From Candidatus Amesbacteria bacterium RBG_19FT_COMBO_48_16 (GTDB lineage Bacteria > Patescibacteriota > Microgenomatia > CAZETR01 > Amesbacteraceae): DNA of 12,344 nt. Under the pieces are notes generated by a model. It was not told the DNA's origin. It saw only the letters and a program-made list of their open reading frames with translations, and ran no database searches. The first letter of the stretch is position 1; the number at the start of each line of letters is the position of its first letter. A program made the translations under genes and the position numbers. Where the stretch lies: NCBI GenBank assembly GCA_001775555.1, contig MEXE01000007.1:4781-17124 (forward strand), in the 5' to 3' direction. This document shows positions 4,840 through 10,298 of this stretch, in pieces.

Positions 4840-5794
4840 GTTTACCCTCTAGTGGTTTTTTACCTTCGTATTGGATTAATAGCGGATTTAGGGAGACAAG
4901 TTTTACCCGAATATCTTTAGGGTCTGTGGACCAGATACCGGGCCAGTCGGCGAAAGCGCGGAATTTACGAGTTATCTCTTCATATTTGGTTTGTTGACTT
5001 GGTCGTTCGGCGTTTGAGACTGCGCTTCTCGGATGCCTGGCGGATGCCGGCGTCCGCCTGCGATGCTCGCTTTCAAACGCCTGCACGTCTTTGTCTGGCC
5101 AATTGTGCAGGAAGTGCGAAAACTCGTCCCAGTTTACAAATCCATCTTGGCGGGTGATGCGGCGGGCATAGAAGTAGCTAGTAGTTCGTTGATCGGGGTT
5201 AGGGGTTTGGGGACGGGGGGTGATTTGGCCGGAAGCGATGGCGGGGAGGGATTCGACGAGCAAATCACCACCCAGGGTATAGAGTTTTTCGTAGAGAGTT
5301 TCGCGAGTGTCAGAATCAGCAATGGGCAGATGGCGTTGAGCCAGAATATCGCCGGTGTCGAATTCGGGGGACATTTTGATGAGGGTGACTCCGGTTTCGG
5401 TTTCGCCGTTTAAAATCGCCCATTCGGCCGGGTTGGGGCCGCGGTAGTTGGGCAGAAGCGAGGGGTGCATATTGACGGCCATGATTTTGGGGAAGTTTAG
5501 CCAGGCAGGGGGGAGGAGCTGGGCGTAGCCGGCGACGACTAAAAAGTCGGGGACGGAGTGATTAGTGATTAGTGATTGGGGACTAGTAGTACTGAGATTT
5601 TCCGGAGTGGAGACGGGGAGACCGTTTTTTTGGGCGAATTGCTGGACTTCGGTGGGTTTGACTTTTAAGTGCCGGCCGGCGGGGCGGGGGGGAGTAGTTA
5701 TGATAGTGACTAGGTTATAGGTTTTAGTAGCTAGGAGTTTTTTTAAGGCGATGACGGAGTAGTGCCGGAAGGAGCCGAAGAAAATTATTTGCAT
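4832..5794 (-). CDS. fmt: Methionyl-tRNA formyltransferase with in-frame repeat insertions
   Basis: The enzyme transfers a formyl group from 10-formyl-tetrahydrofolate to Met-tRNA(fMet), allowing bacterial translation initiation. The N-terminal Rossmann-like formyltransferase domain is clear: IIFFGSF at 3-9, TPPRPAGR at 34-41, then NMHPSLLPNYRGPNPAEWAI from 108 with the catalytic Asn108 and His110 and the SLLP loop (112-115), and FDTGDIL at 145-151 with Asp146. The linker DGFVNW (217-222) and C-domain motif RKFRAFADWPGIW (276-288) follow, but the C-terminal domain is cut short. Residues 226-270 separate two motifs that normally lie close together; this extra stretch coincides with palindromic DNA at 5009-5110. 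Residues 68-79 (TTSPQSLITNHS) come from a heptad repeat. The frame is intact and all active-site residues are kept, so the gene should be functional. There is no Shine-Dalgarno sequence before ATG5794; TATAAT lies 12 nt upstream. Confidence 0.95.
   Translation of the reverse strand: MQIIFFGSFRHYSVIALKKLLATKTYNLVTIITTPPRPAGRHLKVKPTEVQQFAQKNGLPVSTPENLSTTSPQSLITNHSVPDFLVVAGYAQLLPPAWLNFPKIMAVNMHPSLLPNYRGPNPAEWAILNGETETGVTLIKMSPEFDTGDILAQRHLPIADSDTRETLYEKLYTLGGDLLVESLPAIASGQITPRPQTPNPDQRTTSYFYARRITRQDGFVNWDEFSHFLHNWPDKDVQAFESEHRRRTPASARHPRSAVSNAERPSQQTKYEEITRKFRAFADWPGIWSTDPKDIRVKLVSLNPLLIQYEGKKPLEGKLI
5009..5110. repeat. Composite palindromic element inserted in frame in fmt
   Basis: The outer arms GGCGTTTGA (5009-5017) and TCAAACGCC (5073-5081) enclose a 20-bp near-perfect palindrome, GGCGGATGCC/GGCGTCCGCC (5039-5058, one G-T mismatch). 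A second inverted repeat abuts it: CTGCAC (5081-5086) and GTGCAG (5105-5110). Together they encode fmt residues 229-263, inside the stretch that is extra relative to the family. Confidence 0.7.
5557..5591. repeat. AG-phased heptanucleotide repeat inside fmt
   Basis: Three exact copies of AGTGATT (5557-5577) are followed in phase by GGGGACT (5578-5584) and AGTAGTA (5585-5591). On the coding strand the tract encodes the low-complexity SPQSLITNHS segment between two conserved parts of the formyltransferase domain. The unit GGGGACT resembles AGGGACT in the 4272-4306 array. Confidence 0.75.
5705..5739. repeat. Degenerate AG-phased heptads near the fmt 5' end
   Basis: Five consecutive 7-nt units begin with AG: AGTGACT, AGGTTAT, AGGTTTT, AGTAGCT, AGGAGTT. 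Equivalently, TAG recurs at 5704, 5711, 5718, 5725 and 5732. The encoded protein (KKLLATKTYNLVTIIT) is normal for the family, so chance plus coding constraint is possible here. Confidence 0.4.
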
Positions 5795-5802
5795 AGGCGT
5801 AT

Positions 5803-5814
5803 TACAATTATAGT
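5803..5814. promoter_or_regulatory. Overlapping divergent -10 elements between fmt and the 5817 gene
   Basis: On the minus strand TATAAT (5812-5807) lies 12 nt before the fmt ATG. On the + strand TACAAT (5803-5808) lies 8 nt before ATG5817, and TATAGT (5809-5814) overlaps it. The 22-nt spacer leaves no room for separate promoters or ribosome-binding sites, so both mRNAs would have almost no leader. Confidence 0.5.
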
Positions 5815-5816
5815 GT

Positions 5817-6203
5817 ATGGCAACACCATTGGCCGAATGGATAAGAAAGAGGAATATTCAACAGGAGAATGCTGATAGGACGATGAGGAAGTTAGGGAGG
5901 TATACTGAGCCGGATGTACCTGCGGTGGTTGTGCAGACTGAGGTGGAGGGGAGGAGGACAGGTATGGAGGTGGATGGAGTTCGAACAACATTCGCGGGGG
6001 GAGTGATAGGAATAGCTCTGGATGAGGGAATGGGGGAATTAAAAATAGTGCCTGGTGGGCCGGAGGTTGGTACTAAGATAAGTGTAGACCAATTGAGAAG
6101 TTTGACGGGATCTATTCCTTGGTTGGCAAAGGGTGCTAGAAGAAGGATTCAGGAGATAAATAGGGATAGAAGAAGGAAGAAGGCTAGGGGAGGGGGGAAG
6201 TAA
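5817..6203 (+). CDS. Hypothetical basic protein (128 aa)
   Basis: I do not recognise this protein. It has a charged N-terminal helix (MATPLAEWIRKRNIQQENADRTMRKLGRY), a predicted beta-rich middle (about 35-90: PAVVVQTEVEG, VRTTFAGGVIGIALDEGMGELKIVPGG), a helical segment with LRSLTGSIPWLAKGARRRIQEI at 93-114, and a strongly basic tail (RDRRRKKARGGGK). The tail could bind nucleic acid or the ribosome, but no fold is identified. There are no cysteines, signal peptide or TM segment. It is divergent from fmt with a 22-nt spacer and convergent with the 6220 gene with a 16-nt gap. No Shine-Dalgarno sequence precedes ATG5817; a -10-like TACAAT lies 8 nt upstream. Confidence 0.7.
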   Translation: MATPLAEWIRKRNIQQENADRTMRKLGRYTEPDVPAVVVQTEVEGRRTGMEVDGVRTTFAGGVIGIALDEGMGELKIVPGGPEVGTKISVDQLRSLTGSIPWLAKGARRRIQEINRDRRRKKARGGGK

Positions 6204-6219
6204 GCGCTGGAGGTAAAGT

Positions 6220-6912
6220 TTATCTGCTTTGTGCTGCAAGTTGTTTTGCCTGTTGGTCCAATTTAGCTATGTAGGGTTTTGCTTCTTCTCTGCCACCTGC
6301 TAGCTCAGTAATTGCGTTTTTGGCTTCATTTTCGCCGCTTCGGTCTCCGGTTAGTTTTGAATTTACATATTGATCAGCAGCTGCCTGGAGTTGTTTATGG
6401 AGTTGTTTCTGCTCATTTAGCTGTCTTTTTATGGCTCTTTCTTCCTTATTACCAATTTTTGTCCGATACCAAGCATACCCAGTCAAGATCATAGTGGGAA
6501 CTGTAAGGTGATCTTTAATGGCTTCGGCAGCATTTGAGTTTAGATCGGTGACCATATTTCCCGCTGCAGCTCCGAAAAGGAAACCTATGGCAACGTTTCC
6601 CAGAATTTGGGGTAGGTTTTTTACGGATAGACTTTGAATGACTTCTGTTGCACCCGCTACTATTCCAAAGATAGTTCCCAAAAGTAATTCTCTGTCGGTG
6701 AGGGGGAGGGTGATACCACTTCTAATAACGGCTGTTTCCTGAGGGTTGGTTGAAGAAATCGATGTGACAAGAGCAGTTGATGCTAGAAGGAGGAGTGGAG
6801 CAGGAGTATTTTGAATCACTTCTTTGGCTGAGGGGAGATTGGGAATGTGGGGAATTCCAGTGTCGAGGTATTTAAGGGAGGCGGGGAAATTGGGATTATC
6901 CGGTTGGGCCAT
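6220..6912 (-). CDS. Hypothetical membrane protein with C-terminal coiled coil (230 aa)
   Basis: I do not recognise this protein. Hydrophobic segments lie at about 38-52 (APLLLLASTALVTSI), 75-92 (ELLLGTIFGIVAGATEVI), 102-121 (QILGNVAIGFLFGAAAGNMV) and weakly 136-149, so it probably spans the membrane three or four times. The second and third segments carry small-residue motifs (GIVAGA, GFLFGAAAG) typical of tightly packed helices. From about residue 150 the protein turns hydrophilic and helical, with a Gln/Lys-rich coiled-coil-like stretch (KRQLNEQKQLHKQLQAAADQ) and an Ala/Lys/Gln-rich C-terminus. There is no conventional signal peptide. Its promoter is strong (TTGACT-18-TAAAAT) and ends 6 nt before the ATG. 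It is divergent from the 6992 gene. Confidence 0.75.
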   Translation of the reverse strand: MAQPDNPNFPASLKYLDTGIPHIPNLPSAKEVIQNTPAPLLLLASTALVTSISSTNPQETAVIRSGITLPLTDRELLLGTIFGIVAGATEVIQSLSVKNLPQILGNVAIGFLFGAAAGNMVTDLNSNAAEAIKDHLTVPTMILTGYAWYRTKIGNKEERAIKRQLNEQKQLHKQLQAAADQYVNSKLTGDRSGENEAKNAITELAGGREEAKPYIAKLDQQAKQLAAQSR

Positions 6913-6918
6913 GGGGGG

Positions 6919-6948
6919 ATTTTAGTACACCTGCTGACCTATAGTCAA
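6919..6948 (-). promoter_or_regulatory. Sigma-70-type promoter of the 6220-6912 gene, leaderless layout
   Basis: On the minus strand TTGACT (6948-6943), an 18-nt spacer and TAAAAT (6924-6919) precede CCCCCC and ATG6912. Transcription starting 7 nt after the -10 would begin on the start codon. Confidence 0.75.
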
Positions 6949-6968
6949 GAGTGGATTTGGAAATGGAT

Positions 6969-6986
6969 TATCTTGTAGTATAATAA
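6969..6986 (+). promoter_or_regulatory. Promoter of the 6992 gene (18-nt motif shared with the J-domain gene)
   Basis: TATCTTGTAGTATAATAA contains TATAAT at 6979-6984, and 7 nt separate this from ATG6992. A weak -35, TTGGAA, lies 16 nt upstream of the -10. The full 18-mer is identical to 1825-1808 on the other strand. Confidence 0.65.
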
Positions 6987-6991
6987 GGGAC

Positions 6992-7345
6992 ATGGAAGAG
7001 AGAAAAGATCCTGCTGATCATGGCGTGCGTAATTTTTTTATAGGAGCGGGTGTTTTTGCGGGTTTTATTGGAGTTTTAGTAGCGTGTGACCGCTTGAGTA
7101 ATGTGGATTGGGAAAATGTGAAGGAGGTGGGGACAAATATTTGCGGGTGGGGAGTGGCAATTGGAATGATAGTGGTTTTTTCACCCCTGGGAGTGAAAAT
7201 ATTTCGGAGGGCGTATCCCGGGAGCAAGGTGCAGATAGCGGTGCATGCGATTGAGGATGAATATCTGTTAGGGGGGCATCATAGACGAATTTACGAGGAA
7301 AGGGCGGCTAGGAGGAGAGGGCGGGGGCAGAGGGGTGGGGATTAG
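6992..7345 (+). CDS. Hypothetical two-TM membrane protein (117 aa)
   Basis: I do not recognise this protein. Two hydrophobic helices, at about 14-31 (NFFIGAGVFAGFIGVLVA) and 49-70 (ICGWGVAIGMIVVFSPLGVKIF), form a membrane hairpin. The basic tail (FRRAYPG; HHRRIYEERAARRRGRGQRGG) should stay in the cytoplasm by the positive-inside rule. The motif SPLGVKIF at the end of TM2 resembles VPLGLKIL at the same place in the next, convergent gene, and both proteins have similar size and topology, so they may be distant relatives. The TATAAT 7 nt before the ATG and the lack of a Shine-Dalgarno sequence suggest a leaderless mRNA. The stop codon overlaps that of the 7342 gene by 3 nt. Confidence 0.7.
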   Translation: MEERKDPADHGVRNFFIGAGVFAGFIGVLVACDRLSNVDWENVKEVGTNICGWGVAIGMIVVFSPLGVKIFRRAYPGSKVQIAVHAIEDEYLLGGHHRRIYEERAARRRGRGQRGGD

Positions 7346-7773
7346 CGTTTGCTAGGTTTTTTGGAGATAAGCGGGTCAATATAAGGTTCAATGAGAGACA
7401 AGCCGTTTAAGGCTAAGGGTCTCATGACGTCGGCTGTTATCGGATCGGGACCGCCAGCCCAGGGGTCGTTTTTAATTTGTTTTAGTTTTATGGTGTCAAC
7501 GAGTATTTTGAGACCGAGAGGGACGCAAAAAATGGTAGCCAGAGGCCAACAGCAAAAGGCGATATCCCGGTTAAATAAAGGGACTAAGGCAGTTAGCCCT
7601 GAGACAATTAATGCCACGGATTCTACTTTGATGTTAAACGCTATTTCGCCCGGATGGTAAGTTTGGCGATGCTCAAGTGATTCTTTGTAATATTTGGCCT
7701 TTTCAAGGTTTGTTATCTCCACTGTTATGGGGGGATTTGATGGTATGGTGGTAGTAAACCTGTCGTGATTCAT
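7342..7773 (-). CDS. Hypothetical two-TM membrane protein (143 aa)
   Basis: I do not recognise this protein. The hydrophilic N-terminal 45 residues (with Tyr/Lys/Glu-rich NLEKAKYYKESLEHRQTYH) are followed by two TM helices at about 49-67 (KVESVALIVSGLTALVPLF) and 71-92 (IAFCCWPLATIFCVPLGLKILV). A soluble C-terminus follows, with Pro/Ile-rich DPITADVMRPLALNGLSLIEP. Its start is fixed by a 4-nt ATGA overlap with the stop of the upstream gene and by GAGGA a few nt before the ATG, so it is translated by coupling in an operon with the 7770-8270 gene. This is one of the few starts in the window with a ribosome-binding site, as expected for an internal cistron. Confidence 0.72.
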   Translation of the reverse strand: MNHDRFTTTIPSNPPITVEITNLEKAKYYKESLEHRQTYHPGEIAFNIKVESVALIVSGLTALVPLFNRDIAFCCWPLATIFCVPLGLKILVDTIKLKQIKNDPWAGGPDPITADVMRPLALNGLSLIEPYIDPLISKKPSKR

Positions 7774-8270
7774 GATTTTCCTCGAGATGGTTGAAGTAGG
7801 GGTGGGTTGGTAAATCCTCTGCCGGTAAAATCTTGTCTATGGTCAGTGCCTGTTTCCGGTGATTGGAGGAGGGGTGACAAGCCGGTTTCCCGGTGGCGCT
7901 CTGGGGGGATTAGTTGGGTTCCGGTGGTGAGAACAGCCTGGTAAGCGGCTCGGACTGGTGGGCTGCCGGTGTCAGCCAGAAAGCTGAGCGCAAGTCTGAG
8001 CGAGTTGTGGGCTGCTTGATGCTGATTTCTGGCGTCGAGAAGCTGCTGGCATTGTTGGAGGCCATTAGCAAGGCTGGTTAGATTTTGTTGGCTATTGCGG
8101 TGAGGATGGGATATGGCTAATGCGCTTTCGTCGAGAGCGGCTTGACGTAGTGTTTCTTGGGCCTGGTTGAGAAGCTGCCTTCTGGTTATAAGGTTTTTGA
8201 GTGTAGGCTCTTTTCGATCTTGAGCAGGTTGTTCGGGGCGATGCCCTCGCAGGTTATCAATGAAAGACAT
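7770..8270 (-). CDS. Hypothetical Gln-rich helical protein (166 aa)
   Basis: I do not recognise this protein. It is a soluble, predicted all-helical protein from about 24 to 120, rich in Gln, Leu and Ala (RRQLLNQAQETLRQAALDES; LANGLQQCQQLLDARNQHQA), resembling a coiled coil or helical bundle. It ends in a Pro/Gly-rich, probably disordered tail (SPETGTDHRQDFTGRGFTN). The single cysteine is C74. There is no signal peptide or TM segment. It heads a two-gene operon: its TGA stop at 7772-7770 overlaps the ATG of the membrane-protein gene. The stop also shows that TGA is a stop codon here. A strong promoter (TTGACC-18-TAGAAT) ends 6 nt before ATG8270. Confidence 0.7.
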   Translation of the reverse strand: MSFIDNLRGHRPEQPAQDRKEPTLKNLITRRQLLNQAQETLRQAALDESALAISHPHRNSQQNLTSLANGLQQCQQLLDARNQHQAAHNSLRLALSFLADTGSPPVRAAYQAVLTTGTQLIPPERHRETGLSPLLQSPETGTDHRQDFTGRGFTNPPLLQPSRGKS

Positions 8271-8276
8271 GGAGGG

Positions 8277-8306
8277 ATTCTAACTGATAACTATAGGATG
8301 GGTCAA
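8277..8306 (-). promoter_or_regulatory. Sigma-70-type promoter of the 8270-7342 operon, leaderless layout
   Basis: On the minus strand TTGACC (8306-8301), an 18-nt spacer and TAGAAT (8282-8277) precede CCCTCC and ATG8270. The spacing matches the 6912 promoter exactly. Confidence 0.75.
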
Positions 8307-8313
8307 GAAGTGA

Positions 8314-9321
8314 TTAACCGAAAAATCTACCCCAAAGTGAAGTTTCGATGGTGATGACGGGGGTATTTAGAGCCTCTGCCAGAGAGATATCTGCTTGGTT
8401 GGCGTGGTTAATAACGGCAGAAGATATTTCGGGGTGAAAAGAGGTAATTGCCGATTGCTCACCTAGGACGCTCCCGTGAAATGAAGGGGGAGGGATTGGG
8501 GGTGGGTCGGGGAGGGGAACACCCAGTGAGGAGCGCAGAGATGTTTCAGTTTGGTAGGCTATGCCATCGCGGGCGCGTAGATGGGAGAAGTCGGGTCCGT
8601 GCGACGGAGTTAAGCCGGCTGTCGCGGCAATGGCTCTGGCAACGTGGCCTAGAATCTGTGTAGGAGTGGCTTGTTCGGCTTGGGTTTGGGCAAAGTGGCG
8701 GATTTCGGTGGCAGCTTGTCCGGCGTTTCCCACGGCAGATCTGACTTGGACGTCTGTGCCTATAGCTGTGACTCGGGCGGATCCGATAGAGAAATTGGCA
8801 GCTGGGCCGGAGTGTTTGGTCCAGCCAATTTCAGAGTTAACATCGGATAGTCCTTGACCAAGGGCTTGAGTGATAGCTATCTGGGAAGGACTGTTTTGAT
8901 CGCGGTCGGGGTTGACTGACATCTGGATAGCGGCTTTGTGACCAAAAACCCTGCCCAGAAGACTGGGGGGTCGGGGGGGAGTGGGGTCGGATAAGCGGAT
9001 GCGGGTAGCTCTAGCGGAAGCTTCCCCAGGCCCGGAAGCTCCGGCTGTGGCTAGGGTTGAGTCTGGTCCATTGAGGAAGGAGGTGTGGGATGATCCTAAA
9101 TGAGAGTGGGCGTCTGCTTGGTAGAGTCCGGCTTGCACGTCGGGAGGGGTGACAACTGGACTAGTGACCTCGATAGTTGATCCGGGGAGAAGAGCGCGAG
9201 CTTGCTGCTCGGCTTGATTGAGGGTTTGGGCTCTGGCGGCTGCCGCAGCTTCCAAGGCTTGGGTTTGGGCAGAATGGATTTGTTCAAGAGTAGTGACGAC
9301 TTGACGCCAGGAATCTTTCAT
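8314..9321 (-). CDS. Hypothetical protein with possible internal repeat (335 aa)
   Basis: I do not recognise this protein. The N-terminal 45 residues are a strongly helical Ala/Gln-rich segment (LEQIHSAQTQALEAAAAARA...AEQQARALL). Pro/Ser/Ala-rich, low-complexity sequence with little hydrophobic core follows. Residues 117-167 (RPPSLLGRVFGHKAAIQMSV...) and 276-330 (IPPPSFHGSVLGEQSAITSF...) resemble each other: PPS-x2-G-x-V-x-G-x3-AI, then Ser/Ala-rich helix-like sequence ending near a Trp (IGW, SLW). This may be an old internal duplication. There is no signal peptide, TM segment or cysteine. The composition is unlike the metabolic genes, and the base pattern on the + strand is very G-rich. It lies 38 nt downstream of the 9360 gene and is probably co-transcribed with it, since no strong promoter is seen; TAAAAC 10 nt before the ATG is weak. 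Confidence 0.68.
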   Translation of the reverse strand: MKDSWRQVVTTLEQIHSAQTQALEAAAAARAQTLNQAEQQARALLPGSTIEVTSPVVTPPDVQAGLYQADAHSHLGSSHTSFLNGPDSTLATAGASGPGEASARATRIRLSDPTPPRPPSLLGRVFGHKAAIQMSVNPDRDQNSPSQIAITQALGQGLSDVNSEIGWTKHSGPAANFSIGSARVTAIGTDVQVRSAVGNAGQAATEIRHFAQTQAEQATPTQILGHVARAIAATAGLTPSHGPDFSHLRARDGIAYQTETSLRSSLGVPLPDPPPIPPPSFHGSVLGEQSAITSFHPEISSAVINHANQADISLAEALNTPVITIETSLWGRFFG

Positions 9322-9359
9322 ATGCTGGTAAGTTTTAGGAGGAGTCCGGTTTCGGGATA

Positions 9360-10262
9360 TTAGAGTTTCAATGTGACGCCGCCTCCTCTAATGTCACCAC
9401 CTGTGGCGTTGATAGAACCTCCTTCAACGTGTACGGCATTGCCAATGGAAGTATTGCCCGTCGGTTCACTAAGAGGGCTGGATTGGAGAGGGATAGAGCT
9501 ATGGGATCCCCAAGTGACTCTCAGATTACCCAGTTTAAAGTCGGGGAGCTGGAGACTGGCTTCGGGATGGCGGTCGGGGGCGATGCCCTCACGAGTGAAA
9601 GTCTGGGTAACTTCTTCTCGTCCGAAAGGCCCATTTTTATATGTTGTTTGGTGAGTCTCTCGGGCTAAGGCGCCGGTTTGGATGATACGCTCTAATACTC
9701 CGAGTGCTTCGGTGAAGCCGTTCCCTAAGAGGCCAAGGTGTTGGCGGTCTACCGTGACGAGAGCCCCGGTTCTTTGGGAATTTGTTTCAATGGCAGTCAT
9801 GAGATGGGCATTAAGTTTTGCGGGTTTCAGACCTTGGGTAGCTGCTTCGATGGCTCGCTCATTGGCGGCTAGGTTTGCCGCGTGCATGGTTGTAAGTTCG
9901 GATGAATTCACGTTAGCGGCGAGAGCGGTGAGGATCTGTCTAACTTCGAGCGGAAGTCCAGGTGGGGGGGTGAGGTGGTTAGCTTGGACTGCATAGGCTT
10001 GAATTTCGGCGAGTTCTTTTTTGTCGACAATTCCCCTTCGGGGGGAAGGAGAGGCCCAGTTATCACCTACTTTATAAGTGTTTACAGGTTCTCCTCTGGC
10101 GGTTAAATATTCCTCTGACCCTGGTCGCCCGAGACGATTGGCTACCTGAAAAGCTACTTCGTCGATTCCGGAGTACTGATCGGGTAGAACCGCCTTACCC
10201 GTGCTGTCGTGCGACAAGCTATTTACAGCCTGACTGATTCTTTCCCACAGTGCTTCTAACAT
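9360..10262 (-). CDS. Hypothetical protein with Gly-rich C-terminus (300 aa)
   Basis: I do not recognise this protein. The N-terminal half is predicted helical and Ala-rich, with EVAFQVANRLGRPGSEEYLT at 35-54 and a helical stretch about 82-165 (KKELAEIQAYAVQ; LTALAANVNSSELTTMHAAN). The segment 200-235 is polar, with two RE-x-(I/V/T) elements (FGREEVTQ, FTREGIAP). The last ~60 residues look beta-rich and repetitive (LPDFKLGNLRVTWGSHSSIP... VHVEGGSINATGGDIRGGGV), ending in GGGVTLKL. There is no signal peptide, TM segment or cysteine. It is the first gene of the block and has the best promoter in the window (TTGACA-16-TATAAT), 6 nt from the ATG. The 8314 gene follows 38 nt downstream. Confidence 0.7.
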   Translation of the reverse strand: MLEALWERISQAVNSLSHDSTGKAVLPDQYSGIDEVAFQVANRLGRPGSEEYLTARGEPVNTYKVGDNWASPSPRRGIVDKKELAEIQAYAVQANHLTPPPGLPLEVRQILTALAANVNSSELTTMHAANLAANERAIEAATQGLKPAKLNAHLMTAIETNSQRTGALVTVDRQHLGLLGNGFTEALGVLERIIQTGALARETHQTTYKNGPFGREEVTQTFTREGIAPDRHPEASLQLPDFKLGNLRVTWGSHSSIPLQSSPLSEPTGNTSIGNAVHVEGGSINATGGDIRGGGVTLKL

Positions 10263-10268
10263 ATTGGA

Positions 10269-10296
10269 ATTATAAACTTATAGTTTCCTGTGTCAA
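10269..10296 (-). promoter_or_regulatory. Consensus sigma-70-type promoter of the 9360 gene, leaderless layout
   Basis: On the minus strand TTGACA (10296-10291), a 16-nt spacer and TATAAT (10274-10269) match the consensus exactly. TCCAAT then separates the -10 from ATG10262. The -35 lies 2 nt beyond the def stop codon, so the block has its own strong promoter. Confidence 0.8.
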
Positions 10297-10298
10297 TA

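Noticed and set aside
5009..5110. fmt as a pseudogene because of the unusual insertion
   Set aside because: The frame is continuous, Asn108, His110 and Asp146 are kept, and the C-terminal RAFADWPG motif resumes correctly.
7770..7773. TGA recoded as glycine (Gracilibacteria/SR1 code)
   Set aside because: TGA ends the 166-aa gene in a classic ATGA overlap, and recognisable proteins (Fmt, Def, bL28, GspE-type ATPase) read normally without in-frame TGA.
8271..8276. GGAGGG next to the start codon at 8270, looking like a Shine-Dalgarno sequence
   Set aside because: It is on the + strand; the gene is on the - strand, where the bases read CCCTCC. The same applies to GGGGGG at 6913-6918 and GAGGAG at 10938-10943.
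8448..8857. Open frames on the + strand inside the 335-aa gene
   Set aside because: The minus-strand frame is longer and continuous. The + frames result from the G-rich complement of a stop-poor, C-rich coding strand.
8237..9602. GGGGCGATGCCCTC near 8236 and again near 9588, as a possible dispersed palindrome
   Set aside because: Each copy is a short GGGC-GAT-GCCC inverted repeat with different flanks, inside coding frames; 14 nt is too little to claim a mobile repeat.
9373..9996. Three + strand open frames of 79-104 aa opposite the 300-aa gene
   Set aside because: The 300-aa minus-strand frame has a consensus promoter 6 nt from its ATG; the + frames have no start signals.
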